A stretch of DNA of 64,000 nt from assembly GCA_020631735.1 (NCBI GenBank), contig CM036215.1:18316346-18380345 (forward strand). Direction: 5' to 3'. Origin of the DNA: Saccharum officinarum. Taxonomy: Eukaryota > Streptophyta > Magnoliopsida > Poales > Poaceae. A program made the translations under genes and the position numbers. This document shows positions 24,285 through 39,100 of the stretch, piece after piece (positions within the stretch are counted from its first letter, which is position 1; every line of letters begins with the position of its first letter). The notes beneath the pieces were generated by a model, which saw nothing but the letters and a program-made list of their open reading frames with translations, searched no databases and had not been told where the DNA came from.

Positions 24285-26962
24285 AAGATTCAACATTAAA
24301 CTTGTCGTATGTGTATTTAAAACAAAGGTTTTGTTTTATAAAATCAGTTTTATCAACTTATAGCTATATATAGGTTTGTGAAAACTGAATTCTAAATCTA
24401 AGTATGCCAGTGGTCAATTTCCTTATGCCCATATAAGGATTATTAGGTGGCTTATATAAGTACTAACTTGGGGGTTTTTCATTTATGCATCTACGCCCAG
24501 GCCAAGGTATGTATGTGTGATAACTCTCCCACACTATGCTACCCGATGTGTAAGATTAGAGGTAGCCTTCATATATGAAATAGCCATATATGTTGCTAGT
24601 TTACTTTTATGCAACATCGCACCTACGCTCAGGTAAGTGTGAGTTGTGAGAGCATGACCGTACAAACTGCGGTCTAGGGGAGAGCTAGTTTTGGTTACTG
24701 GATTATTTACATGTCACACACATGTATATATGAAGGTACTTAATTGTGGGTGATCGAAGATTCGGGTAGTTTTTGGTACTACATGTACGTATACAGGGGT
24801 ATATGTATATGGGAGTACTTAGAATTTTACTTTCCTGCTTTCATTGTGTGCTATATTGGGGAATTGTTGGGCTGCAATGAAACTTTTCTGCAGGTACGCT
24901 AACCACGAATACGTAAGTCGAATGTAGCTATCGACTAGCTATATATTGAGAGAGTGTGTGTTATGCCACCGACATAGAACGTGATCGCCACCTTAGGTTG
25001 GTAGTCTGGTGAGGACGAATTGGACGAAGCATGCATTATCATGATTGTTGCTTTATGCATGGCTATACTCTTCTCACCCTTGTTCTATAGTGTGTAACTT
25101 GTGATCAATGTGTTACACTATCTTTCTTGAGTGAAGTAAAACAAAAATGCCTTGTTCCTTGTTGCTTGAGAAAAATGTGTGCTTAGCCTTACTAGAAATA
25201 AGTGTGGCTAGATGCTTGAACTTAGAGATATCCTCTAGCTTAGCCAAGTGGTGGATATGTTGTTCACCCAAGCGTTTGCCAATGCTTTAGACCTCACTCA
25301 AATAATTATGGATTCTCATGAATGAATTAAATTCATGTTGGTCTAAGGTAACAAAATTTAGAGCTACTAGAATAACATGTTTGTGTGCTCTCTTGTTAAG
25401 TAGAACAAAGGCAAGCTTTGTCTTGCGTGTGGAACATTGGCTGCTAGAATGGTTTCTGTTGTGGTGATGCTTTCGTGGTCATAATGGTGTTTTCTGTGGT
25501 TATGGAGAATACGAAAGTTTTAGCTAACTTACTTTTCTAGCTTGTCCTAAAATTTTATGACCCTAGGTCTAATGGTTTGAGAGTTATGACTTTGAGAAGT
25601 TTGCTGTTAGGTTTTGTTTATGTTCTGAATATATCTGAATGTTGGTTTGTTTGACCTGTGTAGAATGGTATCTGGAGGAGAGTACTGTAGTGTTTTGCTT
25701 TGCAAAAGTAACCTGCAAGTTCAAAGCACTAATCCTGGTGGTATGAAAATCTATAGTCGAGATCTGTTGTTGGATGGCCCTTTTGAGGTCTCACAGATAC
25801 TAGTTTACACTCTTTCATTTGCTTTTGCTTTCTCATATCCCAATGTAATGAGCAGCCTTAATGTTTGCAAATTAATTTAGCCATGTTGTGTCCTAGAACT
25901 CCATTTGCAAATTTGAAGTTCTTGTCAGTTTTCTGTCCATGTTCGACCTTCCGGATTCCTCTCCCACAGGTTAGCTAGTGTGACGCAACGTCTCTCTGCT
26001 ATGGCCTCTAAATCGTGTGCTTGCAAATTCATTCATCTACCTTATCAACTCAATCTGTGTCATTTGAAATTCCTCATCGGGTGTATGTTCGGTAATGGTG
26101 TTACGATTAGCATTCTATGGTGCCGCGACGAAACCTAGGGCCTCCTTGTGACCGGCCGGCACATGGTTGTGCTACTGGGCACGCGCTATTTTCCAATGAT
26201 AGACATACTTATGGAATTACATCAATGTGGACTTTTCTGGTGAGATGTTCATCTGATTTACCTAGATAACTGTTGCCATTGGATAAGAGAATCTTCTTAG
26301 GTAACATTTGGCAGAAATACGAAGAACAGAGTCAGCTATCACATTCACTAACCCATCAACAGACTCAGATAATACAGTGTTGTCATCAGAGATTGAGAAC
26401 TGCACACATGGAACCTCAAGTAGTTTCCATTTCTGGTGTCTAAATGAATGAACATTACGACTTAAACATAGACCTGGTCATTGGTTAGTCTGTTTCCTAT
26501 AGCCTCAATAGGATGTTTTCATCTATGATCTCATTTTGGAAGGTCGTGCTCGAGCCATTTTGGTAGAGAACTGCTTTTCTAACTTTGTGAACATACCATT
26601 GCAATGAGTATACTTCTAAAGATTTCAGTCTAGTGTAAAGTTCATATGGCCTATGTTGTGATTCAATAAAGAATTAGATACTTATGAGTGGTTAGCTTAT
26701 GGGTCAATGATCTCTGGTAGACTGAAACGAAGTACTGCGTTGTCTTGGATTCCTCCCAAAGTAACAATGCTTCATGGAAGTCAATGAAGAAAGTTCTTTA
26801 GACAAATTTTACCATAAAGAGTAAGTATCAGAAAGTGCCTTTGATCAAATTGTTCACCGATGTTGAAGCTTTATAGCTGAATGCTATAGCAGATGTTGTG
26901 AACTAGATAACTTGTCTCTCTTCCTTAAACGGTCTTCCATTCTGAATCTCAGGACGCGATTC

Positions 26963-26978
26963 TTTTAAGGGGGAGGGC
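26963..26978 (+). promoter_or_regulatory. Polypurine tract before LTR B
   Basis: TTTTAAGGGGGAGGGC directly adjoins LTR B. Confidence 0.85.
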
Positions 26979-29900
26979 TATAACACCCTAGGTGTTTATC
27001 ACTAGTTAAGCAAGGGTTTTCGAGTTCAAACATGACATTTGAAGTGGTAATGAAGATGTCAAAGCCAAGTCTATGGAATAGAGTCCCAACTTAAACTTGA
27101 ATATTGCACCATCGCTTACATATAGGCCCTTTTCAAAAATGTATGCTTGGGTGGTGTTATTGCAATATCTTCATGTATCTCACCTTTGTACCTATCTATA
27201 GTGACCCCTGGAAAAGTTTCATAAAGTTTGGAATCAAAAAGTCACATGAAATGATAAGTTCCATTCCTATTGGAATTTGCCCCATTAAGTTAATGAAACT
27301 ATAGAACATCCACCAAACCTTGCAAACTATCCAAATGACTCTATATGAACTCTACAACACCTTAACTACACTTAGGGCACTTAATGGAACAATGTTCATG
27401 TTGATCATTTTGCCTAAATGTGCTTCTAAGTGATGGTTGACCATGTATGGACCCGAGAAACTTTTGTTTGACCGTTTCAAAAGTGTGACCTAGAAGCTTT
27501 GCATGACTGTGTGCCCTTTGACAAAGTCGTAGAGAATTTTATAAGGAACAAACTTTATTTAAAAGTCAAGCCATGAAAATGTGAGGAACATGCTCAAACA
27601 GGGCTCACAAGTCAGTTTTAGGGCTGATTTCAGCACTTAGCCATTTTAAGCCCTAATTCCAGTAACATCGACGTTGGCATCCCGCGTTCTCGTGATTTTG
27701 CTAACCAACATGATTTGACCCCTTAACAAAAGTTGGAGTTTATGTTATGAAGAAAAACATGTAAAAAGTTGGGATCAATTTGACCAAGTTTGGCATTGCA
27801 AAATTCTAAAACCGAGCCCTAGCTTAACTTGTTGACACTGGTGATTTGGGGACTGATTATCTCCTAATCTGTGGGTCTTATGACCTTGGTGCTTAAATGA
27901 AATTTGTAGAGTATACTGAGATGAACAACTTTGCTATTTGACCCAATTCGAAAATCGGCCTGTATCGAGCCCAAAATGGCGTCCCAGCATGGCCTCACCG
28001 AAGCCCGCCACGTGCTCGACAGGTGTCCCCTAAGGGATGGGCGTGGCGGCCATGCGCCGTGCGTCTCCTCCATGGACACGCACGTCCTTCTCTCTGCCGC
28101 GTGCCCTGCCTCCTCCTCGCATGTGTTGAACGCTGAGCCGCTCACAGACGCGCCAGGCTCCCCACTGCTCACCCTCCTCCGCTCTCTCCCTCGCTCGGCT
28201 CCGCCCTGAGCGCGCTGCCGCGACGTCCGCCATGGCCGAGCTCCGGCCGCCCCGTGATTCCTTGTCTCCGGCCTCCCTCCACCCGAACCGGCCGCGCCAT
28301 CATGTTCCCCATACCATGCCGCCCCTCCCGCGCCCTTCCTCGGCCCCGTTGGTCGCCGGCAAGCTCCGGCAACGGAGCCGCCACGGCAGTTTCGCCGGTC
28401 ACTATGGACAGCGAGCCACGGTTCCGCTCTCAGTCGTCCACGACCACCGATAGAGTTGCTCGGGCACAGGGATGGACGCGCGGCCCAAGGCTCACCGTCG
28501 TTGGCCTTCCCCTGGCCAGAGCTAGCACCGCCGGTGAATCGTTTCCCGCCTCCTCTGCTCTGTTCTTCCGGAGGAAGAAGAAGGCCCCTGTGCCTCTCTC
28601 TGTCTTTCTCCAAGAGCATGATAGGCGGGCCCGGTTGGGCAAAGGGTCCCACTTGTCGGTTTAAGGAGTGGCTGTTTTGGGTGTGTTTTCGGGTGCGCCT
28701 AGCATATTCGGTTAGGTATGGATAAATCCTGTTTTTGAAATTCAGATTTTATGTAAATCTTCTAAAATGCATATCTCTTGCTAGGTAAATCCAAAAATAG
28801 CAAAAGTGGACTTTTTGGAAACCTTGGGAAAAGATCTATGCAGTGGAGTCATAATATGTTACATGTTGTAGATATTTTCTGATGTCTTTATTTTAAGCCT
28901 TAAAAATGCTCCAAAAATGCTTACCAACTTGAGCAGAGCCATATCTAGAGTTTTAGAACTCCAAAAATGATGATTCTTGTTTTGTTAATTTTGTGATGAC
29001 ATGTACTTGCTAGGAAAAATATTAAACACACTAATTGTTCACTGTTTTCTTAGGGTTTTGATTGGACCTTGATAAATAAGGAAATCTATATTATTTTGCT
29101 TGTCATTTTATATCTTGAGTCATGATGCTCCAAATGATGTGAAATTTTGATGGTAGGTTTGTCATGATATGAATGTTTGTAGTATAAATTTCATGGTCAT
29201 TGCTTACTGTGTGCTCAAGTTATTGATTTAACTTGTTTATGGCTTGATAAATAGCTTATAAATACTATATAATTGATAAAATGGAAAATGTTGTTTTATT
29301 AGCTTAGTATGATGTTTATATATCATATTGATTCATACTATGTCCCTGTGTTCATAGAAAATATTGAGTTATTGATTCATCTTGCTCTCACATGAATTAT
29401 TGCAATATCCATTTGTCTTTTTCATAGAGGTTGATATACATGTCCAAATGACTTGAAATTTGGACAGTAGACTATTGAGAGAATATATGGGCCACTTTAA
29501 TTTTTGTAGAATTTATTGTGCACTTTTGATAGGTGTTCATAATTCCACCTAATTATCTAAATGAATTAGGAAAATGTATTAAAAGAATTTATTTAGTAAT
29601 GGACACTATGTTTTCTGGTGTTCATTAGTCATGTGTGAAATGTTGGTAAAGTTGGTTTTGTCTAATTATATGTTTGCAACATAAGTTAATAATTATTTCT
29701 TGCAAATGAGGTTTCTGGACAGATCTGGGAACTTAGCAAAGTTCTTCATGATAATGTGCTTTGTTGTGAAACTTATTTATACAAAAGTTGTATATAATTT
29801 ATGTATCTAGCTGCTGTTAAAATTTGGTCATTTGTAGTTTTTGAGTTATAGATGTTTAAAGTCAGGTTCCAGATTTGGTTGCTCTCTGTTTGGAGCGGAC

Positions 29901-32059
29901 CAGATTCTGTAGTTTCATCTTTTAGACCTATTAAACTTGGGAATCATGCTTAGGTGATATTGAACGAAGTGTATACAATTTCATAAGCTTTCCAGAATGT
30001 CTTTTTACAAGTCATTTGGATTTGTATAACTCCAGATATTCTTGATTTACTCAACTACTGCATGTATGTCCAGAATGGTTGAAAATACATGATTGCTTGG
30101 TTACTTTGCTTGCGTATTGCTAAGTGTGATTTATGTCTTTGGTGATTAAGTTAGTACACCTGAGGCTTTGTAAATCTTGAGTTATGTTTGGTATTGCTTC
30201 CCTTGCTATCTTAGCTTAATAGGTGATGTGATGTTTATTTGAGCGATGTGAAGTGCATATGTGTATTTAGCGTAACCTTGTACTTGCCTTGTTTAGTGTG
30301 TGATGCATCACCTATTGCATTCCTATATATATTCATACACTTGCATCTTGCATCTCATTTAGGTACGCTAGATGCACCACGTGAAGGACCTGATGTGGAG
30401 CCAAACCCGAAGATGGAGTTGGTGGATCCATCCCGAAGATAGAAGGACCGGACAAGTGAAAGATTGGAGGATGCTCGCCAAGCGGGTTTCATCTGACATA
30501 CTCTAACTTGAGTCGGATCCCAGGCAAGCCCCGGAGCATTATAAGCCTCCTATCTTCAAAGCAATTAATTATATATATATGTTATAAGTATTGTTGCATT
30601 AAGTGGTAGGAGTTGGTTGAAAACCTTGCTGCATTATATCATTCCTTGTCCAGATATATGAATCCTTGAATCCTACATAGACTAGGATCGAGTAGATGCT
30701 TAGCCCTGCTTTAAGCGGTAGAAGTCAGGTGATTTCCTGTCACCTGCGAGATATAGGGATATTCATATATGGCACGGTTGGCTATATTTGCTATCGTGGA
30801 ATGGAACCATGTGTTAATAAAATGAAATGAGACCGGGCGGGATGACGATAGTGAAGCAACAAGGCATGGAGGTCTTGGGTGTGAATCTATCCCCGTCTGA
30901 GTCGTTTAAGGACCGATTCGCTGTACGTCCTTGAGTCATGTTGAACGCAGTCTAACACTTAGTTGGCCGGATAAGTCGTTCCGACCGCGAAGCCGAGTAA
31001 TGTGATTCAGGCCGGGAATCGAATGGTAGGTTGCTTCTTGGAGGAGAGAAAGGATGTGCTTGGGGACATTGGCGTGAGACCAAGGGGGGTTAGAGTCCCT
31101 ATCACCTGGCAGAGTGTCGCCCTTGGGGTCGCGACATCATTCGGACCCGCGATTCCTGAATCATATGAAAAGGTGGCCTGTGCGACCCTGGCAGGGGTCT
31201 GCACGGTGAGTGTTAGAAATACCCCTCCAGCTGGATAGGAATTCGATTCGAATCGCCGTCGCTCCCGGTTAGTGAGCACTTGACTTGAGCAGCGGCAACG
31301 TAGATTCCATTAAATTGAACGGATGGTTAATTGGATCACGATGGAAAGGTTGCCTCAATTTATACCTGCTATGGTTAATATTGTTTGCTCCTAATAAAGT
31401 GAGTGCTCTAGTACAGGTTCTAATATAGATGATAGGTTAATGATAATTAACTTGATGCTTAAGCATTAATGATTGATCATCTATATTAAGCTTTTATGCA
31501 AAATGTTGTCAAGCTAGCCCCACTTTATATCAGCCTTGCATGATCCTTGGTGTCACCTTATTTCTAGTTTCTGACGGGTAAGTCTAGCTAAGTACCTTCT
31601 TGTACTCAAGGTTTTATCCCCACTTGTTGCAGGTTGTGATGTATCATGGCGGCTGCAAGAGTTGGTTGACTCCTGCCGTAGTGGCGGAGTGTGATCACGG
31701 GCATGATCCTTCTTATTTACCTTATCTCTAATGCTTTTGTTGGAAGTCGACCGTGGCACTGGCATGTATTTGAAATAAGAATAATGTTAGTTTCAAATTA
31801 CTTTGCTTCCGCTACTTTTGAACTTAAGTTGTAATAACTATGTTGAACTCCGATGTATATTGAATTTACTTGTGAAATGGTTGTAACATGTGACTTGTTA
31901 TGTTGAATCACTACGATCTTGGCTGGTATGTTGGTTGGTTTGAAATCCCTCACGATTTCATTGGACTACCGGAGTTATATGGGCTCAAGTGCGAGAATTT
32001 GATCACTTCAGTGATTGTTTTTGTACTTATGCTCTTATAATTTGGACGGTTCTGTTACA
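26979..32059 (+). repeat. LTR B, middle LTR of the tandem element (5081 bp)
   Basis: Starts TATAACACCC, with TA in place of the usual TG, and ends TCTGTTACA. It serves as the 3' LTR of internal domain 1 and the 5' LTR of internal domain 2. It lacks the Tourist MITE. It contains a GC-rich block (about 27975-28675) and the conserved core (about 30885-31305). Confidence 0.95.
30885..31305 (+). repeat. Conserved LTR core block, copy in LTR B
   Basis: Nearly identical to the copies in LTR A and LTR C and close to that in the diverged left LTR (1335-1750). Confidence 0.7.
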
Positions 32060-32061
32060 GC

Positions 32062-32073
32062 TGGTATCGAAGC
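32062..32073 (+). promoter_or_regulatory. Primer binding site of internal domain 2
   Basis: TGGTATCGAAGC, two mismatches to the initiator-Met consensus; same position relative to the LTR as in internal domain 1. Confidence 0.75.
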
Positions 32074-35000
32074 AAGATTCAACATTAAACTTGTCGTATG
32101 TGTATTTAAAACAATGGTTTTGTTTTATAAAATCAGTTTTATTAACTTATAGCTATATATAGGTTTGTGAAAACTGAATTCTAAATCTAAGTATGCCAGT
32201 GGTCAATTTCTATATGCCCATATAATGATTATTAGGTGGCTTATATAAGTACTAACTTGGGGGTTTTTCATTTATGCATCTACGCCTAGGCCAAGGTATG
32301 TATGTGTGATAACTCTCTCACACTATGCTACCCGGTATGTAAGATTAGAGGTAGCCTTCATATATGAAATAGCCATATATGTTGCTAGTTTACTTTTATG
32401 CAACATCGCACCTACGCTCAGGTAAGTGTGAGTTGTGAGAGCATGACCGTACAAACTGCGGTCTAGGGGAGAGCTAGTTTTGGTTACTGGATTATTTACA
32501 TGTCACACACATGTATATATGAAGGTACTTAATTGTGGGTGATCGAAGATTCGGGTAGTTTTTGGTACTACATGTACGTATACAGGGGTATATGTATATG
32601 GGAGTACTTAGAATTTTACTTTTCTGCTTTCATTGTGTGCTATATTGGGGAATTGTTGGGCTGCAATGAAACTTTTCTGCAGGTACGCTAACCACGAATA
32701 CGTAAGTCGAATGTAGCTATCGACTAGCTATATATTGAGAGAGTGCGTGTTATGCCACCGACATAGAACATGATCGCCACCTTAGGTTGGCTGTCTGGTG
32801 AGGACGAATAGGACGAAGCATGCATTATCATTATTGTTGCTTTATGCATGGCTATACTCTTCTCACCCTTGTTCTATAGTGTGTAACTTGTGATCAATGT
32901 GTTACACTATCTTTCTTGAGTGAAGTAAAACAAAAATGCCTTGTTCCTTGTTGCTTGAGAAAAATGTGTGTTTAGCCTTACTAGAAATAAGTGTGGCTAC
33001 ATGCTTGAACTTAGAGATATCCTCTAGCTTAGCCAAGTGGTGGATATGTTGTTCACCCAAGCGTTTGCCAATGCTTTAGACCTCACTTAAATAATTATGG
33101 ATTCTAATGAATGAATTAAATTCATGTTGGTCTAAGGTAACAAAATTTAGAGCTACTAGAATAACATGTTTGTGTGCTCTCTTGTTAAGTAGAACAAAGG
33201 CAAGCTTTGTCTTACTTGTGGAACATTGGCTGCTAGAATGGTTTCTATTGTGGTGATGCTTTCGTGGTCATAATGGTGTTTTCTGTGGTTATGGAGAATA
33301 CGAAAGTTTTAGCTAACTTACTTTTCTAGCTTGTCCTAAAATTTTATGACCCTAGGTCTAATGGTTTGAGAGTTATGACTTTGAGAAGTTTGCTGTCAGG
33401 TTTTGTTTATGTTCTGAATAGATCTGAATGTTGGTTTGTTTGACCTGTGTGCATATGGAATCATGTATTGGAGATACTAGAAGAAGTGTAGTACTTTTTC
33501 TAAGCTTTCCAAAATGTCTTATAGCACTAATTGTGGTGGTCTAAATCTCTAGTTATGAGATTGTAAAATGGAATGACAGAATCTGTCCAAATCGGGGCAG
33601 AGATGTCTTCTTTGTCTTGTTTGGCCTTGTTGGCTATAGAATCATCTTAATATGATAATGAGAAAGTTATAGACAACTTAATAAGCTTTACATAAAGTTA
33701 AGGCTCAACCATGTTGTGTCCCTAGAACTCCAATTTTGCAAATTTGAAGTTCTTGTCAGTTTTATGTCCATGTTGGACCTTCCGGATTCCTCTCCCACAG
33801 GTTAGCTAGTGTGACGCAACGTCTCTCTGCTATGGCCTCTAAATCGTGTGCTTGCAAATTCATTCATATACCTTATCAACTCAATCTGTGTCATTTGAAA
33901 TTCCTCATTGGGTGTATGTTCGGTAATGGTGTTACGATTAGCATTCTATGGTGCCGCGACGAAACCTAGGGCCTCCTTGTGACCGGCCGGCACATGGTTG
34001 TGCTACTGGGCACGAGCTGGTATCAAGGTTGCTAGTCATAGCCCATTATGGAATTACATCAATGTGGACTTTTCTGGTGAGATGTTCCTTGGTATCTTTC
34101 CATATCATATCGTAAGATCCATATCTTGAACCAAAAGTAGTAAAACTTCCTCCTGAAGTTACTAAGAGGATAACCTTTGAAGAACAGGTTACTGACATAA
34201 ACATTAACAGACTGCAATAGGTGGTAGACAAGTGACTCTACGTAGTTATCCCAGTATTGATGAATGTCATCTAGTGAGCGAAGTATCTCATTTCTGTTGG
34301 ATAAAAAGGACACACAACACTTAAAAATTGGATAAGTCATTCGTTGGATAAGAATCAATCATCACAATATGCAAATTTTAACCTTTGTATGCATAATGAC
34401 CACACCGTCAAAATCAACCATCTCTGGTGTGACTCCTTATTTGCTAACTTCGATAGCAACCATCTGTTCTGCATCAACCACAGTTGTTGTGGTCAAGAGT
34501 GAAGATTTGGAACTTTTTTTTAGTGTTGAGAGACAACTGATTAGTTACCAATAGGAAGGTTAATCTCCAGCTAGGTAATGACTCTTTGGTAGCTACGAAG
34601 GCTATGTCTTAAAAAGCAATAACCAACAAGAAATTAATCAACTAGCCAACAACTTGAGTGATGTTCTATCTTCTAGAGCCATTGTGATCAAGTCAATTCC
34701 GTCTTGGACAATCACACAGATAGTGTAAGATGCTCTATCAGCTAAAGTAAAGAATTAGAGAAAGTATGCCCTAGTTCCGATCTGTATCCTTATGCCCTTA
34801 GGTGCCACAAACGGTTTGTTCATAACTTTACTGATCGAAGTGTTGAGGAATATTCAGAAGCGGTTCCTTATCCTTGTAGAAAGGTTCTCCAGGCAGAGTA
34901 TGTGTTTTGCCCTACAAAAGTAACCTGCAAGTTCAAAGCGTGTGCATCCTTGGATTGGTATGAAAATTTATAGTCGAGATCTGCTGTTGGATGGCCCTTT

Positions 35001-36140
35001 TGAGGTCTCACCGATACTAGTTTACACTCTTTCATTTGCTTTTTCTTTCTCGTATCCCCAATGTACGAGCAGCCTTGGTGTTCTGCAAATTAATTTATAC
35101 CATCTCAAGTCAAAAGCAATTTGAAAAGTGTCAAACAACAGATTTTCCATCTTCGAGCTGCTGTTTGATCCTAAAAAGGAAGCCTCAAGGTGAAAGTTGG
35201 CCTGACAAAGTTGTTATGCTGCAAGTCAACTCAACTTACAGTACAACTAAGTCACCAAGGAAAATTTTACTCAATCGCTTGGTGGTAGACTGCTTCCCGC
35301 GGTTTAGTAAATATTACAACTTTTGTTGTCCTTAAGGCCTCGTTACATCTTTCTTTGGGAATTATTTTCCAATGATGACATACTTTGGTACCTTATAAAT
35401 GTTTTTACCTAAGAGGTTGCATCTGATTCAACCTAGATAACTGTTGCCATTGGATAAGAGAATCTTCTTAGGTAACATTTGGCAGAAATACGAAGCCGAC
35501 AGAGTCAGCTATCACATTCACTAACCCATCAACAGACTCAGATAATACAGTGTTGTCATCAGAGAAAGAGAACTGCACACATGGAACCTCAAGTAGTTTC
35601 CATTGTTGGTGTCTAAATGAATGAACATTACGACCAACATAGACCTGGTCTATTGGTTAGTCTGTTTCCTATAGCCTCAAAGGATGTTTGTCATCTATGA
35701 TCTCACCCTTTTGGAAGGTTGTGCTCGAGCCATTTTGGTAGAGAACTGCTTTTCAAACTTTGTGAACATAGGATCATTTCAATGAGTATACTTCTGAAGA
35801 TTTCAGTCTAGTGTAAAGTTCATATGGCCTATGTTGTGATTCACTAAAGAATTAGATACTTATGAGTGGTTAGCTTATGGGTCAAATGATCTCTGTAGAC
35901 TGAAACGAAGTACTGCGTTGTCTTGGATTCCTCCCAAAGTAACAATGCTTCATGGAAGTCAATGAAGGAAGTTCTTTAGACAAATTTTACCATAAAGAGT
36001 AAGTATCAGAAAGTGCCTTTGATCAAATTGTTCACCGATGTTGAAGCTTTATAGCTGAATGCTATAGCAGATGTTGTGAACTAGATAACGTGTCTCTCTT
36101 CCTTAAATGGTCTTCCATTCCGAATCTCAGGACGCGATTC

Positions 36141-36156
36141 TTTTAAGGGGGAGGGC
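36141..36156 (+). promoter_or_regulatory. Polypurine tract before LTR C
   Basis: TTTTAAGGGGGAGGGC, identical to the tract before LTR B. Confidence 0.85.
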
Positions 36157-39100
36157 TGTAACACCCTAGATGTTTATCACTAGTTAAGCAAGGGTTTTCG
36201 AGTTCAAACATGACATTTGAAGTGGTAATGAAGATGTCAAAGCCAAGTCTATGGAATAGAGTCCCAACTTAAACTTGAATATTGCACCATCGCTTACATA
36301 TAGGCCCTTTTCAAAAATGTATGCTTGGGTGGTGTTATTGCAATATCTTCATGTATCTCACCTTTGTACCTATCTATAGTGACCCCTGGAAAAGTTTCGT
36401 AAAGTTTGGAATCAAAAAGTCACATGAAATGATAAGTTCCATTCCTATTGGAATTTGCCCCATTAAGTTAATGAAACTATAGAACATCCACCAAACCTTG
36501 CAAACTGTCCAAATGACTCTAGATGAACTCTACAACACCTTAACTACACTTAGGGCACTTAATGGAACAATGTTCATGTTGATCATTTTGCCTAAATGTG
36601 CTTCTAAGTGATGGTTGACCATGTATGGACCCGAGAACACTTTTGTTTGACCGTTTCAAAAGTGTGACCTAGAAGCTTTGCATGTCTGTGTGCCCTTTGA
36701 CAAAGTCGTAGAGAATTTTATAAGGAACAAACTTTATTTAAAAGTCAAGCCATGAAAATGTGAGGAACATGCTCAAACAGGGCTCACAAGTCAGTTTTAG
36801 GGCTGATTTCAGCACTTAGCCATTTTAAGCCCTAATTCCAGTAACATCGACGTTGGCATCCCGCGTTCTCGTGATTTTGCTAACCAACATGATTTGACCC
36901 CTTAACAAAAGTTGGAGTTTATGTTATGAAGAACAACATGTAAAAAGTTGGGATCAATTTGACCAAGTTTGGCATTGCAAAATTCCAAAACCGAGCCCCA
37001 GCTTAACTTGTTGACACTGGTGATTTGGGGACTGATTATCTCCTAATCTGTGGGTCTTATGACCTTGGTGCTTAAATGAAATTTGTAGAGTATACTGAGA
37101 TGAACAACTTTGCTATTTGACCCAATTCGAAAATCGGCCTGTATCGAGCCCAAAATGGCGTCCTAGCATGGCCTCACCGAAGCCCGCCACGTGCTCGACA
37201 GGTGTCCCCTATGGGATGGGCGTGGCGGCCATGCGCCGTGCGTCTCCTCCATGGACACCGCACGTCCTTCTCTCTGCCGCGTGCCCTGCCTCCTCCTCGC
37301 ATGTGTTGAACGCTGAGCCGCTCACAGACGCGCCAGGCTCCCCACTGCTCACCCTCCTCCGCTCTCTCCCTCACTCGGCTCCGCCCTGAGCGCGCTGCCG
37401 CGACGTCCGCCATGGCCGAGCTCCGGCCGCCCCGTGATTCCTTGTCTCCGGCCTCCCTCCACCTGACCCGGCCGCGCCATCATGTTCCCCATACCATGCC
37501 GCCCCTCCCGCGCCCCTTCCTCGGCCCTGTTGGTCGCCGGCAAGCTCCGGCAACGGAGCCGCCACGGCAGTTTCGTCGGTCACTGTGGACAGCGAGCCAC
37601 GGTTCCGCTCTCAGTCGTCCACGACCACCGATAGAGTTGCTCGGGCACAGGGATGGACGCACGGCCCAAGGCTCGCCGTCGTTGGCCTTCCCCTGGCCGG
37701 AGCTAGCACCACCGGTGAATCGTTTCCCCCCTCCTCTGCTCTGTTCTTCCGGAGGAAGAAGAAGGCCCCTGTGCCTCTCTCTGTCTTTCTCCAAGAGCAT
37801 GACAGGCGGGCCCGGTTGGGCGAAGGGTCCCACTTGTCGGTTTAAGGAGTGGCTGTTTTGGGTGTGTTTTCGGGTGCGCCTAGCATATTCGGTTAGGTAT
37901 GGATAAATCCTGTTTTTAAAATTCAGATTTTATGTAAATCTTCTAAAATGCATATCTCTTGCTAGGTAAATCCAAAAATAGCAAAAGTGGACTTTTTGGA
38001 AACCTTGGGAAAAGATCTATGCAGTGGAGTCATAATATGTTACATGTTGTAGATATTTTCTGATGTCTTTATTTTAAGCCTTAAAAATGCTCCAAAAATG
38101 CTTACCAACTTGAGCAGAGCTATATCTAGAGTTTTAGAACTCCAAAAATGATGATTCTTATTTTGTTAATTTTGTGATGACATGTACTTGCTAGGAAAAA
38201 TATTAAACACACTAATTGTTCACTGTTTTCTTAGTGTTTTGATTGGACCTTGATAAATAAGGAAATCTATATTATTTTGCTTGTCATTTTATATCTTGAG
38301 TCGTGATGCTCCAAATGATGTGAAATTTTGATGGTAGGTTTGTCATGATATGAATGTGGTGTAGTATAAATTTCATGATCATTGCTTACTGTGTGCTCAA
38401 GTTATTGATTTAACTTGTTTATGGCTTGATAAATAGCTTATAAATACTATATAATTGATAAAATGGAAAATGTTGTTTTATTAGCTTAGTATGATGTTTA
38501 TATATCATATTGATTCATACTATGTCCCTGTGTTCATAGAAAATATTGAGTTATTGATTTATCTTGCTCTCACATGAATTATTGCAATATCCATTTGTCT
38601 TTTTCATAGAGGTTGATATACATGTCCAAATGACTTGAAATTTGGACAGTGGACTATTGAGAGAATATATGAGCCTCTTTAATTTTTGTAGAATTTATTG
38701 TGCAATTTTGATAGGTGTTCATAATTCCACCTAATTATCTAAATGAATTAGGAAAATGTATTAAAAGAATTTATTTAGTAATGGACACTATGTTTTCTGG
38801 TGTTCATTAGTCATGTGTGAAATTTTGGTAAAGTTGGTTTTGTCTAATTATATGTTTGCAACATAAGTTAATAATTATTTCTTGCAAATGAGGTTTCTGG
38901 ACAGATCTGGGAACTTAGCAAAGTTCTTCATGATAATGTGCTTTGTTGTGAAACTTATTTATACAAAAGTTGTATATAATTTATATATCTAGCTGCTGTT
39001 AAAATTTGGTCAAGTAGTTTTTGAGTTATAGATGTTTAAAGTCAGGTTCCAGATTTGGTTGCTCTCTGTTTGGAGCGGACCAGATTCTGTAGTTTCATCT

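Larger units (their letters stand above)
24271..26978 (+). other. Internal domain 1 of the tandem element (2708 bp, non-coding)
   Basis: No recognisable gag or pol. Its first about 1390 bp (24271-25661) align with 32060-33450 of internal domain 2. After that it carries block T (25662-25879), then block R (25881-26250), then block V (26251-26978). Internal domain 2 has the same blocks in the order R, T, V with extra sequence between. A roughly 22-bp piece related to the start of V is embedded inside R at about 26188-26210. Confidence 0.85.
32060..36156 (+). other. Internal domain 2 of the tandem element (4097 bp, non-coding)
   Basis: Collinear with internal domain 1 to 33450. Unique sequence follows, then block R (33709-34087), about 0.8 kb of unique sequence, block T (34877-35099), more unique sequence and block V (35363-36156). 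Frames such as 34046-34358 on the minus strand show no domain. It is 1.4 kb longer than internal domain 1. Confidence 0.85.
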
